The notes below the pieces were generated by a model. That model saw only the letters and a program-made list of their open reading frames with translations. It did not search any database and was not told the origin of the DNA. 64,000 nt of DNA, taken from assembly GCA_033032175.1 (NCBI GenBank), contig CM065312.1, forward strand, positions 992,001-1,056,000. Reading direction: 5' to 3'. Both the position numbers and the translations under genes were made by a program. Below, one piece after another: positions 11,406-22,882 of the stretch. Numbering within the stretch: position 1 is the stretch's first letter; the number at the start of each line of letters is the position of its first letter. The stretch is from Saturnia japonica. Taxonomy: Eukaryota; Arthropoda; Insecta; Lepidoptera; Saturniidae.

Positions 11406-12359
11406 TATAAACGATCTACCATCCGTGGTTGAAAATGGTGCTGGCATGGTTCTTTTTGCAGACGACACTTCACTTATATTCAAAGTGAAAAGAAAAGATT
11501 TAGAACTTAGGCATGTAAATAATACTTTGTTTAAAATATCAGAATGGTTTGCTTTAAATAATCTATTGTTAAATGCAAACAAAACAAAATGTATCAAATT
11601 TGCCTTACCCAATGTACAACGTGTTGAAAGTAATATTAAGATAGAAGAGAACATAGTAGGCATGGTTGATAAAATGATAATACTGTTTTCTTAGGCATCA
11701 CACTAGATGCAAAATTACAATGGGGTCCTCACATTCAAACCTTGGCAGGGAAATTAAGCTCCGCTGCATACGCAGTGCGTAAGATTCGCCAGTTAACTGA
11801 TATTGCTACTGCTAGGCTGGTCTACTTCGCTTACTTCCACAGTTTAATGTCCTATGGTATTTTTTCTGTGGGGTTCAGCAGCTGAGGTAGAAACCAAATT
11901 TGTATTACAAAAACGAGCAGTTCGGGCAATTTATGATATGGGACTACGCGAATCATTGAGGAATAATTTTCAAGAATTTTGTATCTTAACTTTGCCTTCC
12001 CAATACATCTTTGATAACTTAATGTATGTCCGTAAAAACTTAGACAAGCTGGATTTTGTCAAAGATCAGCACAATGTAAATACTAGAAATAAAGATAAAT
12101 TAGTCGTACCGTGTTTAAGACTTAGTAAGACTAATAAAAGTTTTTTAGGTAATAGTTTTAGGTTCTATAACAAGATCCCGAAGCACATTACTGATTTACC
12201 TGACAACAAGTTCAAGGACCATGTCAAGCGGGTTTTACTGTCAAAAGGTTATTATAGGGTGGATCATTATATGAGTGATAGTGATGTCTGGAAGTGACTC
12301 CCTCTCTGTGCATCCACTAATGTATTATTAATTATTATTAGTATTTGGTAAGACACACT

Positions 12360-13760
12360 AGCAGCTAATTAGCTGATGCGTGCGTATCAAATAGTTTGGA
12401 GATATCTTCCTTGTCCAATCTGCTCAAGGAGGTTATGGTAGGAGCCATCACAACTTTTTCTGGAAGTTTGTTCCATGCTGTGACCACTCTGTTAGGCAAG
12501 AAATGCTTCATTGGGTTTCTTTTTGCTGGGAATTCCCAAAGTTTCAAGGGATGACCTCGTAGGTATTTATTTTCATTTGACTTAAACATATCTTTAAGGC
12601 TGGGCACATCGTAATAATTAGTGAGGATTTTATAAGTTTCGATTAACCTGCCCCTTTGTCTACGCTGTTCTAGTGTGGTAAGGCCAAGGTTTATGAGGCG
12701 CTGTTCATAGGGTAAGTTACGCATTGCATACACTATCTTAGTAGCCCTTCTCTGTACATTATCAATGAGCTTAATGTCTTTTTTGAAGTAGGGATCCCAG
12801 ATAATATAAGCATGTTCAAGAAGTGGTCTTATATAGGTCTTGTATAACTTTATGAAAGTTTTAGCTGTTAGGAATTTAAATGCCTTGCGAATGATATAAA
12901 GGATCGAATTAGTTTTCTTCACAACCCCAAGCACATGAGTTCCCCATTTAAGATCTTTGGATATTGTAACTCCCAAGTCCCTTTGTGTTTCAACTGCGGT
13001 TAATTGCTCACCACCAAGATAGTATATCTGACAAGGATTATTACTACCAATGTGTAGCACGGAGCACTTATTCACATTTAAAGTTAGAACCAGTCATGAG
13101 TCCACTTAAAAATCGCATTAAGGTCATTCTGTATAGCTCGCCAGTTGCTTGGAGGGTTAGCAAAAAATTTGGTATCATCAGCAAAAAGCGAAAAAGGTAG
13201 TTGCAGAGTATTTTTAAAGTCTGAGAGGAGCAAGATAAAGAGCAATGGACCAAGCACCGAACCTTGAGGAACGCCACTGAGGACACTTCGCGGATCGGAC
13301 ATGACTTCGCCAATGCGCACCCGAAACGTTCTACCAGAAAGGAAGTCGCATATCCAGGCTAAAATGCTTGCACATATGCCAAGGTGTTCCAATTTGTGTA
13401 TGAGGCGTTTCAGAGGAACACGGTCAAATGCCTTCTCATAATCCAAGTAAATGATATCTGTTGGCTGTTCATTACTATGGTTCCGTGTCCACTCGTTTAA
13501 GCAATTTAGTAAATTGGTTGTAACAGATCGTTTTGGGATGAAACCATGCTGCTCATCCAGGGTAATCTTTTCATGTATTAGAAATTCTCTTATGTGGCAA
13601 GCTATCATCATCTCCATGGTTTTGTACAATACACTGGTCAAACTTATTGGCCTATAGTTGACAGGCAGTAATTTATTTCCTTTTTTATAAATCGGTACTA
13701 CATTTGCCGTTTTCCAGTCAGCTGGCACTATTTCATCCTTCAGAGATTTCCTGTTATAAT
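12360..13760 (-). pseudogene. Second LINE: CR1/Rex1-like reverse transcriptase, 5'-truncated
   Basis: From about 13740 leftwards the minus strand reads PADWKTANVVPIYKKGNK, NYRPISLTSVLYKTMEMM, DIIYLDYEKAFDRVPLKRL, GVPQGSVLGPLLFIL and FADDTKFFANP, the full set of RT fingers and palm motifs with intact FADD. A one-base frameshift near 13082 moves to a second frame (NKCSVLHIG ... 12365) with RDLGVTISKDLKWGTH and RPLLEHAYIIWDPYFKK, the thumb and C-terminal part, ending at a normal stop at 12365. The endonuclease and ORF1 are absent, typical of 5'-truncated LINE insertions. Its 3' end abuts the 3' end of the + strand LINE. Clade assignment is from motif memory. Confidence 0.85.
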
Positions 13761-13789
13761 TCTAACATTTGTACAGTTAACAAAAAAAA

Positions 13790-13930
13790 GATAGATAAAC
13801 CCGATCGAGTTTCTTACCGGTTCTTTTCGATGTCTGCGATATTTTCCGAACCGGCAGTAGTGTTTTGACATTCATAAGTGCCTTTTTAGGGCCTAAATTG
13901 AATAAAGATTATTTTGATTTTTATTTTTTG
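13790..13930 (+). mobile_element. LINE/SINE 3' tail fragment
   Basis: Contains GATCGAGTTTCTTACCGG, a later GAACCGGCAGTAGTG and TTGAATAAAGATTATTTTG, a 3' tail I recognise as very common in lepidopteran genomes at the 3' end of CR1-type LINEs and related SINEs. It ends in a short GATTATTTTGATTTTTATT run. Only the tail is present. Confidence 0.5.
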
Positions 13931-15072
13931 ATTTGCTGCCATTTAGGCAGGATTGCCATTTTATTTTGAACTCGCGTAGATTCTGTTGACGGTTTTTTTG
14001 GAATTTGGTACTTTTTGACAGGATTGCATTTATGAAATGATGTTTGCTTAAAAGCAGGATAATATTTGAAACTGGTAAGCCTGGAGATAAAGATGACAAA
14101 TCTTAAAGGACTTATTATATCCAGTGGTTTTAATAAAGTCATTAAAAAGTATAAAAAAACCTATTTATGAATCTTGGGTTCCCCGATGTTCTCTGTTTTT
14201 ATTCTTTGTATCCTATTAAAAAACACACAATACAATTAATGTTTGAAATATCAATACCTGGGCGACCGAGTTGTGCTCGGTGTCATAAACAAATGAGAAA
14301 AACACCTACCAAGGTAAATTTGGAATGTAAAACATTATCTAAATGCAAAGTTTCATTGTAATCGTTGCAGCCGCTTTCGAGAAACCAAATATATGTTCAT
14401 ATATAATTACATATAGTATGTGTATATATACAAGAAAAGCTCACATAATATAATAAGTCACAACTCTAAATGAGCTACCTAATTATAAATTATTGTTTTA
14501 TTTCCAATTATTAAGAGACTTACCCTCTTATGGCCGCTTCAAACGAGCGCCGTGAAGTCTGCTCGACGTGGACTACTCTCCACACTCGCAATGTTAAAAG
14601 TTGAGTTGACGCACTCGTACTTAATCTTGGAACACCATCCTTATTTCAGATCATTTAGACCAAGGAATTTAATATTCTCTAGATGCAGCCAACTACACCG
14701 TAATTACGGTAAAAATACCGTAATCAGCATAAATGTACCACCTATCGTAGGATTATCTACGGTAGCAAAAACACCGTAATACACGAATCCGATCCCTTGA
14801 TAATCGTGTTTTACAAAAATCTTGAAAATTTTAATGTCTATTATATTTTTAGTAAATGTAGTAATTATTTTTGCGAATTTTAATTACTTCGCTACAATTT
14901 ATTTTATTCTACTGACGAGACTAAACATAAGTCAATATAACTCCCTGATAAACCCCTAATAAAGCAAAATCAACCTGGAGATATTACACGACCGAATTCA
15001 ATAGGTGTAGTTCAATTTGAATTTAGATGAATATTTAGTGTTCTTTCATTTACCTAGTCTGTACCTATAATA
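13931..15072. other. Non-coding stretch with a small hairpin
   Basis: No supported gene. At 14703-14724 ATTACGGTA and TACCGTAAT face each other across a 4-base spacer, and two more ACCGTAAT/TACGGTA copies follow up to 14780. The rest is AT-rich. Confidence 0.4.
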
Positions 15073-15076
15073 GTAC

Positions 15077-15530
15077 TGTTACGACCTATTACAACCCGAT
15101 TAAAAAAAAAGAAAATCCTGTTCCAGAAATAACTCGAAACAACTACACACTTCTCAGTAATTCGAAACAACGTTCGCGTCGTAAGACAACCGCGGTGCAT
15201 GTTTGTGTAACCATTACAGTTTACACATGTATAGGGCTTGTCGCCTCGATTACGTTATCTAGTAGGCATAGCAACTAAACGTCGAGAAAAATAACGATTA
15301 TTCACCATTTTTCTACGATCGTTTAGTGTAGGTATTTAAGTGGCTCAGGCGCGGCGCCGATGTATTTCAGTTTGGAATTACAAAGCGATAACATCGAGCG
15401 ATAAAAGGAAGCGAAACCACATTGAAATAAATAACAGTGTTGTGAGTTCGTGTATTTTGCAACTGTGTAGAATTCGAATAAAACTTCTTCACGTCATTCA
15501 TCGGCATTTTTATTACCCACGGGTGTAACA
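15077..15530 (+). mobile_element. Solo LTR, family A copy 1
   Basis: The 454-bp unit starts TGTTACGACC and ends GGGTGTAACA, giving TG...CA and the short inverted ends TGTTAC/GTAACA of an LTR. Inside, TATTTAAG at 15333-15340 can serve as TATA box and AATAAA at 15477-15482 as poly-A signal. The flanks gtac and ttac are a 3/4 match to a 4-bp target duplication. A second copy at 32041-32596 supports the borders. No internal gag-pol lies nearby, so it is a solo LTR. A 4-bp duplication suggests Gypsy-like, but the superfamily is not proven. Confidence 0.75.
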
Positions 15531-15644
15531 TTACCTTATTTGAGTACAGTTCTGCAGAGCTGCCATTTTAGCGCTTTCATCGCCAAAGCTAGCGTTTTTA
15601 TCGTATAATCAACGCTTTTGATGTGATGACGTATCGATTATCGA

Positions 15645-15955
15645 CAGACCTGTTGTTGTCATAGCGACGCGACGTTTTGGCCCCAATGCGCGTTGGGGTC
15701 ACTGGTGGTGTGGAGCCAAGTTTGTTGTTTTTTAATAGACAGACTGGATCATTTCAAAATTTTGAGTTAAAACATGGATAGATTAAAAGCTATTAGTAGT
15801 GATCGCGACCACCATGCACATAGTAATAAAATGGACATCTTCATAGTGACTTTATTTTGGTTCGTCGTGTTTTAGGGGTCACCCGTTTTTTTTTAACATA
15901 TACTAAAATGTTTCACATCTGCCGGGCATCCCGCGACGGCTCATTTTGATTTGAA
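15645..15955 (+). repeat. Dispersed repeat B, copy 1 (with internal deletion)
   Basis: Shares blocks such as ATGGATAGATTAAAAGC, GATCGCGACCACCATGCA and TGTTTCACATCTGC with copies at 41026, 41761 and, more diverged, 45690, all in + orientation. Compared with those it lacks part of the first 40 bases. No coding frame is kept; it may be a LINE 3' part or a SINE. It ends about 340 bp before the BMS1 start. Confidence 0.65.
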
Positions 15956-16298
15956 ACTTCTGTGGGTACCTACGGTAACGAAACGTTTTCGTAATGTGAC
16001 GTTATATTATGCGTTATGTTATGTTAACGTTATATTATGTATCTACATATAAATAACTATGTATTCATTAATACGGTCTTTTAAACTGAAATTTTGTAAA
16101 AAAAAACAAGGTATCTCTCCCGTATTTTAAATATATATTACAACATAATTGCGAAAAATCTACCGTATTTTTTAATGAATTCTACGATCAAAAAGATTTC
16201 AGGGTTGGCAACACTGTTGAGATGTCAAAAATGTGCAAAAACACGTGAACAATTTTGTAAATATTTTTAAATAACCGGGTTCTTGTAACAATTATATT
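15956..16298 (+). promoter_or_regulatory. BMS1 upstream region
   Basis: The 5' flank of BMS1 between the end of repeat B and the start codon. It has no obvious TATA box at the right distance, which fits a housekeeping gene, and includes CAGGGTTGGCAACACTG at about 16200. The transcription start cannot be placed from sequence alone. Confidence 0.3.
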
Positions 16299-19200
16299 AT
16301 GGCAGATGAAACAGCTTTTGACAAAAAGAAGGCACACCGAGCTAAACATGCCGGTCGCAAAGCAGAGAAAAAGAAGAACAAGAACAAAATTGATCAGGCT
16401 AACCTAAGTGCACGACAGCGAAATCCAAAAGCTTTCGCCATCCAGAATGCTGTACGTGCCGAAAGACAATTTAGACGCCGTGAAGATGTCATCGCGAAGA
16501 AGCAGCATATTCCACAAGTGGATAAAACATCTTTAGAACCGCCTCCAGTAGTGGTTGCCGTGGTGGGACCACCGCGCGTCGGTAAAACGACCCTAATTAA
16601 CAACCTTGTTAAAAGTTTTATAAAAACGAATGTGACAAGCACTAATGGACCCATCACTATCGTTACGTCGAAGAAACGCCGTATAACCCTAATCGAATGC
16701 AACAATGATATAAATTCTATGATAGATATAGCCAAGTGTGCGGATCTTGTCTTACTCTTGTGCGATGCCAGTTTTGGCTTTGAAATGGAGATATTTGAAT
16801 TTTTAAATATATGTCAAGTTCATGGAATGCCCAAAATAATGGGTGTTTTAACTCATCTAGATGTGATTAAAAATGCAAAAACACTAAAAATGACAAAGAA
16901 ATCTTTAAAACACCGTTTTTGGACTGAGGTCTATTCTGGTGCTAAATTATTTTACCTATCAGGTATTGTGCATGGAGAATATCTCAGAAATGAAATAAAA
17001 AATCTATCAAGATTTATATCTGTGATGAAATTTAGACCTTTGAGTTGGAGGATGACCCATGCTTACATACTAGCGGACAGGTTTGAAGATATGACAAATC
17101 AGGAAATTATAAGAAAAGATGCAAAAGTTAATAGGGATGTGGTTCTGTATGGTTATATAAGAGGAGTGCCTTTGATGAAGGAGACCATGGTTCACATCGC
17201 TGGTAGGTTAATCATTGTGTGGGCTGTATCATTAAAAAGTAAAATATATACAGAGTATTTTAGTTTTTTCAAAGTGCTCATGAAAGAATAATTTAATTGT
17301 TTTTCTCATAATATAAAAGGAGCACTTTTCATTATAATATTATGTACTTATTGTCATTTAATTTTTACCTTAGTTTGGAGTACCGTACTTTAACCTTGCT
17401 TTAAAATGTAATTGACTATTTTTCAGGTGTTGGTGATATGAAGATAAGTGAATTATCATACCTTCCTGATCCATGTCCTCTTCCCAGCAGTCAAAAGAAA
17501 CGTCACCTCATGGAAAGGGAGAGACAGATCTATGCTCCATTCTCAGGAGTAGGTGGAATAGTTTATGATAATGATGCCGTGTATATTGAACTGAAAGGTT
17601 CACATTCACACAAACAAGAAGATGAAGAGACAAATGAGAAGAAAATCTTGTTGAAAAATGTTGTTGAAACAAAAGAAACTGTTGATGAACAAATGCAGGA
17701 ATCAGGTTTTAAACTGTTTAGTGGTGGGGCAGTCATTTATCCAGATATGGTTAAGGATGATGAATATCTACAGCAAAACAATAAGGATCAAGATTCTGAT
17801 TCTGACTCTGATGATAGAAGCCAATCTGATAATGATAGTGGAATTGATCAGAGTGAGAAAGATGACAAGGCTAAGAAATTACCTTGGGAGAATAACTCTG
17901 GGTCAGATGTGGAAGATAATGAGAGTGATGTTATATCAGACAATGATCAAGAAAGTTCTGATGAGGATATTAATGATAATGAAATTGATACTAAATGGAA
18001 AGAAAAATTAGGTGAAAAAGCCACAGAGGCATATTTCGAAAGGCAAAAGACGTCTAAAAATATAATGAAACTGGTATATGGTGGTTTTGAAATTGGTAAT
18101 AAATCTAAAAACCAAAAAGAAACATGTGTGGAAGAAAGTGACGAGGAAGAAATTGGAGGACTATTCAAAAAGGTAACAGATACCCAAAAGAAAAAACATA
18201 AAGAGAAAGAAAGGCTTGACTTAGATGAGTGTTCGTTTTTTTATTCTTTAGATAAACCAAATCTTAGAGATTGGACAAGTGAAGACAATAAACAGTTTTT
18301 AATAAACAGCTTTGTTACGGGAAAAAGATCAGCTGATGAAGATGCATCAGAACTTCTTAAACTAGATGATGCTAGTGATGGGGAAGAAGAAGAAGAATTG
18401 TATGGAGATTTTGAGGATTTGGAAACAGGCCAAAAACATGTAGCAGAAAACAAACAGACCATAGATGAAAGTGGTACAAAGAGAAAAGCAGAGCCAACTA
18501 AATCTGAGATATTAGATAAAAAACTTAAATTAAAAGCTAAGTTTGATGCAGAGTATGATAATCCAGATGATCACAGAATAAAAGGGGATCATTCTTATTA
18601 TGAAAGTTTGAAAGCTGAAGCTTTAAAACAATCAGAATTGAATAAATCAGTGTTTGAAAACTTGGATGATGGATTAAGAGTAGAAGTAGAAGGATTCAGA
18701 CCAGGACTTTATGTTAGAATGTTATTTAAAAACATGCCATCAGAATTTGTTACAAACTTTGATCCAAGCTATCCAATCCTCATTGGAGCCCTAAATATGT
18801 CAGAACAAAACATTGGATTTGTGTCCTGTAAGGTTAAGAAGCATAGATGGTACAAGAAAATCTTAAAGACAAATGATCCTCTTATAGTTTCATTGGGATG
18901 GCGACGCTTCCAAACGTTACCCATATACTCCAAAATAGAGGATGATTTGAAGTATAGATATTTAAAATACACACCTGAACATATAACCTGTAACATGCAT
19001 TTTTATGGACCAATAACACCACAAAATACAGGATTCCTAGCTTTACAGACAGTTAACAATAACCATAATGAGATTAAACAATTAGGTTTCAGAGTGGCTG
19101 CAACAGGAAGTGTCAATGAAATTAATAAATCCACTCAAATTGTTAAAAAGCTTAAATTGGTTGGCACACCTTTGAAAATATACAAGAAAACTGCCTTCAT

Positions 19201-19906
19201 AAAAGACATGTTTTCAAGTAATTTGGAAGTAGCAAAATTTGAAGGAGCTAGAATAAAAACAGTTTCTGGTATTAGAGGACAGATAAAAAAAGGTTTGAAT
19301 AAACCTGAGGGAGCTTTCAGAGCAACATTTGAAGACAAAATACTAATGAGCGACATAATCTTTTGTCGAACATGGTTCAAAGTGGACGTAACAAAATTTT
19401 ATGCTCCAGTTGTCAATTTACTTTTACCTGCAGGAACTAAAAACGCATGGCAAGGTATGAAAACCAAAGGTCAACTAAAACGAGAGCGTAATATACAAAA
19501 TGAAGCAGATGGTGATGCAATGTACACAAAGATAAATAGAGAACGTAAAGTTTTCAAACCTTTAGTCATACCCAAAGAACTGCAGAAAGCTTTGCCATAT
19601 AGATTTAAGCCTAAAAGGCAATTCGCTACTGAGTCCAGTAAAGCTACAGAGGATAAATTAAAAGATAGAATAGCAGTTGTTAAGAGTCCATATGAACAAA
19701 AGGTATCTAATGTTATGAAGATGATAAAAACTACTTATATAAATAAAAAGAAAGTTCAGAAGGAAGCGATGGTTGCGCGGACCAAGGCTCATAAGAAGGA
19801 AATGAACGCTTTGGAGTGGCAAAGGTTAAAGCGACAGAAAGAAGTGAAGAAGAAAATTTGTAGGCAATTAAGTAAAATGGGCAATAAAAAGAAACCACAG
19901 ATGTAA
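16299..19906 (+). CDS. BMS1: Ribosome biogenesis GTPase BMS1
   Basis: Two exons, 16299-17202 and 17427-19906, joined by GT...AG (CTG|gtaggt ... tttttcag|GTG), give about 1127 aa in frame, close to the usual 1150-1280 aa. BMS1 is a nucleolar GTPase of the small-subunit processome that works with RCL1 in early pre-rRNA cleavage. Visible parts: a basic Lys/Arg head (about 8-70), P-loop GPPRVGKT at 90-97, a THLD motif at 185-188 in place of NKxD, and the AARP2CN-like block (WRMTHAYILADRFED, about 250-264). Exon 2 starts with VGDMKISELSYLPDP, then a long Asp/Glu/Ser-rich region. The conserved C-terminal domain runs from GFRPGLYVRMLF (about 720) to past NAWQGMKTKGQLKRER, with a basic tail. Without splicing the first frame would end at 330 aa. 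Confidence 0.95.
17203..17426 (+). other. BMS1 intron
   Basis: A 224-bp intron. The donor gtaggt follows ATCGCTG and the acceptor tttttcag precedes GTGTTGGTG. Joining restores Gly (G|GT) and the conserved IAG-VGD sequence. Confidence 0.9.
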
Positions 19907-20538
19907 TATCGTCTTTTATTCCTTAATCTATAGGGACCAGTCAAAGCTTATATTGTGTGGAAAAAACTAACAGGACATACAGAAAAAATATATTAAATAT
20001 TAGCAAATTTTACTTAAAGGACACATTCTTTTATTTTTGAAATAATAATAACTGCATTCATAGTTTTTTTTTTTTAAAAAGCTTACCTGTATTGGGAATT
20101 GAACCAACTAAAAATGCAAAAAACAGACATGCACTATGTTATTATTGCACCAATTAATAGGGTCTATGATAAGGATAAAATCTCTCGAATAAAAAAATCT
20201 AAGTAATTATTCACGGGATCCACAGCCGCGCCGAGCGTACTTCGGCCGTCCGGAACATTATTGTTAGTCGAATATCCACCTTTTGTATTCATACCATCAT
20301 AGATTTAGTATATAGATCATCAATGGGTTGAATAAGACGAGACCAAAAACGAAATGCTGCAGTGTATTACTTTTTCGATTTCTTTGTTATACGAGTTACA
20401 GAACACAACCATAATTAAACACGTCTACTAAACATTAAATTATACAAATAAAAACTGCATGTTTACTAGCTCACGCACACATAGGGCTGCGCGCAAACAT
20501 GAGTTGAAGTCTCTATACTTTGTGATAGAATGCTATCT
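19907..20538. other. BMS1 3' flank and intergenic sequence
   Basis: AT-rich, no supported gene. No clear AATAAA close to the BMS1 stop was seen. A GC-richer patch at about 20220-20260 has no recognisable content. Confidence 0.4.
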
Positions 20539-20546
20539 ATATCTAT

Positions 20547-22874
20547 TAGGGTGGTGCAAAAAAACCGACAATTTTTTTTTTTGAGTCTCGAGTGAAAAAA
20601 TATTAGTTTTTGAGGTTTTAAGAGCTATCTCCAAAGGACAGCTCAAAAAAAAAAAATTAAGAGGTCGCTCCAAATTTTTAAAAATTTCAAAAATATTCAA
20701 AAATCGATTTTTTTTCTCGTTACTGTAAAATTTTAGAGATAAAAAAAAAATTCTGAAAGTTTCAGTTCAAAATTTAAATTTTGAAAGGTCGCTCATAATT
20801 TTTTTAAATTTATTAGTGCATTACTTTAGATTTTTTCGAGCGACCTTTTGATATTCAAATTTAAATTCCATACTTTTTATTTTATTTAGTACAATAATAG
20901 ATAAAAATACACCACAAGATGAACTAAAAATCAAGCACAATATAGAAAACATATATTTTTTTTTATTTAATAATTTTATTTCATCAACTACAACATTTTA
21001 ACAATATTTCAATAATCTTTGTTATTTATTCTGAAACTAAATTTTAAATTACAACAGATATTAACTTTACTTAGATTAATATCATATATTATTTATTCAA
21101 AGTCCGTATTAAATTAATTTTATTTGCATTGGGATATAACTCACGATTTTCTTCGACAACTTGTACTCTCTGCAGTTGATCTTCATTTTTTACAATTTGT
21201 AGATATTCCTGCATCAATGAAACACCACGCTCAGCTGTGTCATTATTCATTAACTATATTTAATGCACAAACTATATTCCAACTCCTCAAGTAGGACTGA
21301 TTCGAATTCCAGGTTGCAGGATGTGTTTCTAAGAACTCGTCACTCAAATTTAAGGCTTCGAAAAAATATCGAGTATTTTGATTAACGAAATGATGAATTT
21401 CCTTATTCATGATATCACTCTCTTTAATTTGGATACGGTTCAATGGCTGCTGTTCAGACTGTGTTTTTAAAGCTGACACCATTTTAATCTTTGTTTCAAT
21501 TGAAATTTCAGAGTCAAAAAATGCCAATCCAATTAAATAATCACTAATGTACCATAAATGTCGAGAAAAACATTTTAGTGCTGCTGAACCTAACTTTTGA
21601 TTTTGTTCTTTAAATTGGACCAGATCTTTTAGTAATTGTAAATCAATTCTTGGGGCTATAGTAGGAATTTGGCAAAAAAACCATGCTTTCAGATAAATTT
21701 TGATTACAAATGCGTTAAACTCTTCAAGTTCTTTCAAGACTACTTTAGAAACTTTAAATTGGCTCCGAAAAGATATATTTTCAAACAATAAATTATTTTG
21801 GACATCCACCTAGCTCAATGATATGCCCCTGGCTTTTTTATTGAAAAATTGGTAGGCTCACCAAGATAAATCAGGGATAATGTCAATAGCTCCTTATAAT
21901 CGTCTGTTGGATGTTTATTTGTTAATTGACCAAAGATAAATTCTTTAATTCCCACTTGATCTTCAATGTTTCCACATTCAATTTTTTTTAATCAAGCTTT
22001 GGCCATTCTTTCTTGAAGCGCTCAAATAATTTTATCTGGGGTCCAATAGTTACAAGTTCTAATTGTGAAGAAAATGTTGCTGTTAAAATCAGCTTCAACA
22101 TATGGTGCCTTACAAGCAAAATTTTTTTTTCAACATTGTTTCTACATGAACAGCTGCTCCTTCATGTAGTCCTGCGTTACTTGCAGTCGTGTCAAAGCAT
22201 AGTCCCCGAACTCGATCATGAATATTCCACTCCAAAAGTATATTGTAAATAGTTGTCGCTTGATTAATACCTGATGATCCATCGATTATAGGAATATCCA
22301 AAAGTTTCGCTACTCCTTCTTCTGTAACTTACTGCTGCTAACCTATCTTCAGCTTGGGAAGATGTTGACGTTCTCATTAATTTCGAATCCCAGTGCACAG
22401 TGAGACATGTATCTGGTTTGAATGAATCTTTTATATATTTACAGGTGTCTAATCGATGTTTTTCGCGTGAACGTCGGATGGTATCTTTACTGACGGTAAC
22501 TTTTGATAAATCTTGTTTCAAAGATACAGATGTTGCAGCTACGAGGAGTGTTGCGCTACGGTTTGAAGTTTTTGTTCGATCTAACATATTTGACAATGCC
22601 GGGGTTATAATATTTTTTTTGCGTGGTTCAGTTAGTTTTCTTTTTTTAGGCGGGGAAGGATAAAATTCGTGTGATGACACACTACAACCTGATGCATTAC
22701 TTTTTTGAGACAATAGTACAGGTGGTTCTGAATTACTTGATGACAAAGCCTTTTTAGAATGTGTAACTTTTTTTTGAGCTGTCCTTTGCTTTGGAGAGGG
22801 CTCTTAAAACATCAAAAACTAACATTTTTTCACTCGAGACAAAAATAAAATGTCGGTTTTTTTGCACCACCCTA
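20547..22874 (-). mobile_element. hAT-like DNA transposon with 8-bp target duplication
   Basis: The ends TAGGGTGGTGCAAAAAAACC and its complement at 22855-22874 face inwards, and similarity extends about 80 bp at each side (CGAGTGAAAAAATATTAG and CTAACATTTTTTCACTCGAG). Identical ATATCTAT 8-mers flank it at 20539-20546 and 22875-22882. TAGGG-type ends with 8-bp duplications are hAT hallmarks. Subterminal GGTCGCTC motifs recur near 20662, 20786 and, inverted, 20839. It carries one broken transposase on the minus strand. Length is 2328 bp. Confidence 0.85.
21089..22800 (-). pseudogene. Transposase of the hAT-like element, broken
   Basis: Pieces on the minus strand: 22746-22264, a basic N-terminal part (PSPPKKRKLTEPRKK) and a middle with CLTVHWDSKLM; 22301-22110, IPIIDGSSGINQATTIYNIL and RGLCFDTTASNAGLHEGA, the CFDTTASN block I associate with a transposase family widespread in insects and other invertebrates; 21809-21243, a helical domain with KCFSRHLWYISDYLIGLAFF; then after a frameshift NDTAERGVSLMQEYLQIV, ending at a stop at 21089-21091. 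Several frameshifts and stops make it dead. No zinc-finger BED domain is seen in the kept parts. The exact family name is uncertain. Confidence 0.7.
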
Positions 22875-22882
22875 ATATCTAT

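Larger units (their letters stand above)
9068..12297 (+). pseudogene. LINE ORF2 reverse transcriptase, broken and split by mariner
   Basis: Pieces in order: a linker (9104-9487, VWHIINKETGK), RT fingers (9442-9876, with KISKVVPLF and NYRPISVLPSISKIFEK), then after an in-frame TAG near 9875 the palm start (DLSKAFDCVDHSTLILKLKH) and RIGVPHSSILGPFLFLVYI. The mariner follows, then INDLP and LFADDTSL at about 11460, which holds the FADD catalytic aspartates, then thumb and C-terminal parts to 12297. The usual GVPQGSILGP motif is altered to GVPHSSILGP. A frameshift lies near 11690. Reverse transcriptase copies the element RNA at the nicked target; this copy cannot encode a full enzyme. Confidence 0.85.
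6690..12345 (+). mobile_element. Degenerate CR1-like (Kiri/CR1-type) non-LTR retrotransposon, interrupted by mariner
   Basis: One LINE reads left to right through a coiled-coil ORF1-like part, an SGNH-hydrolase-like part, an AP-type endonuclease and a reverse transcriptase with its C-terminal region, ending near 12300 with a TTATTAATTATTATTAG-like tail. Multiple stops and frameshifts show it is dead. A complete mariner (10127-11405) splits the RT between FLVYI and NDLP. The SGNH plus endonuclease plus RT order fits CR1-superfamily elements; naming the Kiri clade is from memory. Borders are approximate because no target duplication was found. Confidence 0.75.

Noticed and set aside
16394..16735. 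Minus-strand open frame of 113 codons
   Set aside because: Antisense shadow of the BMS1 GTPase domain.
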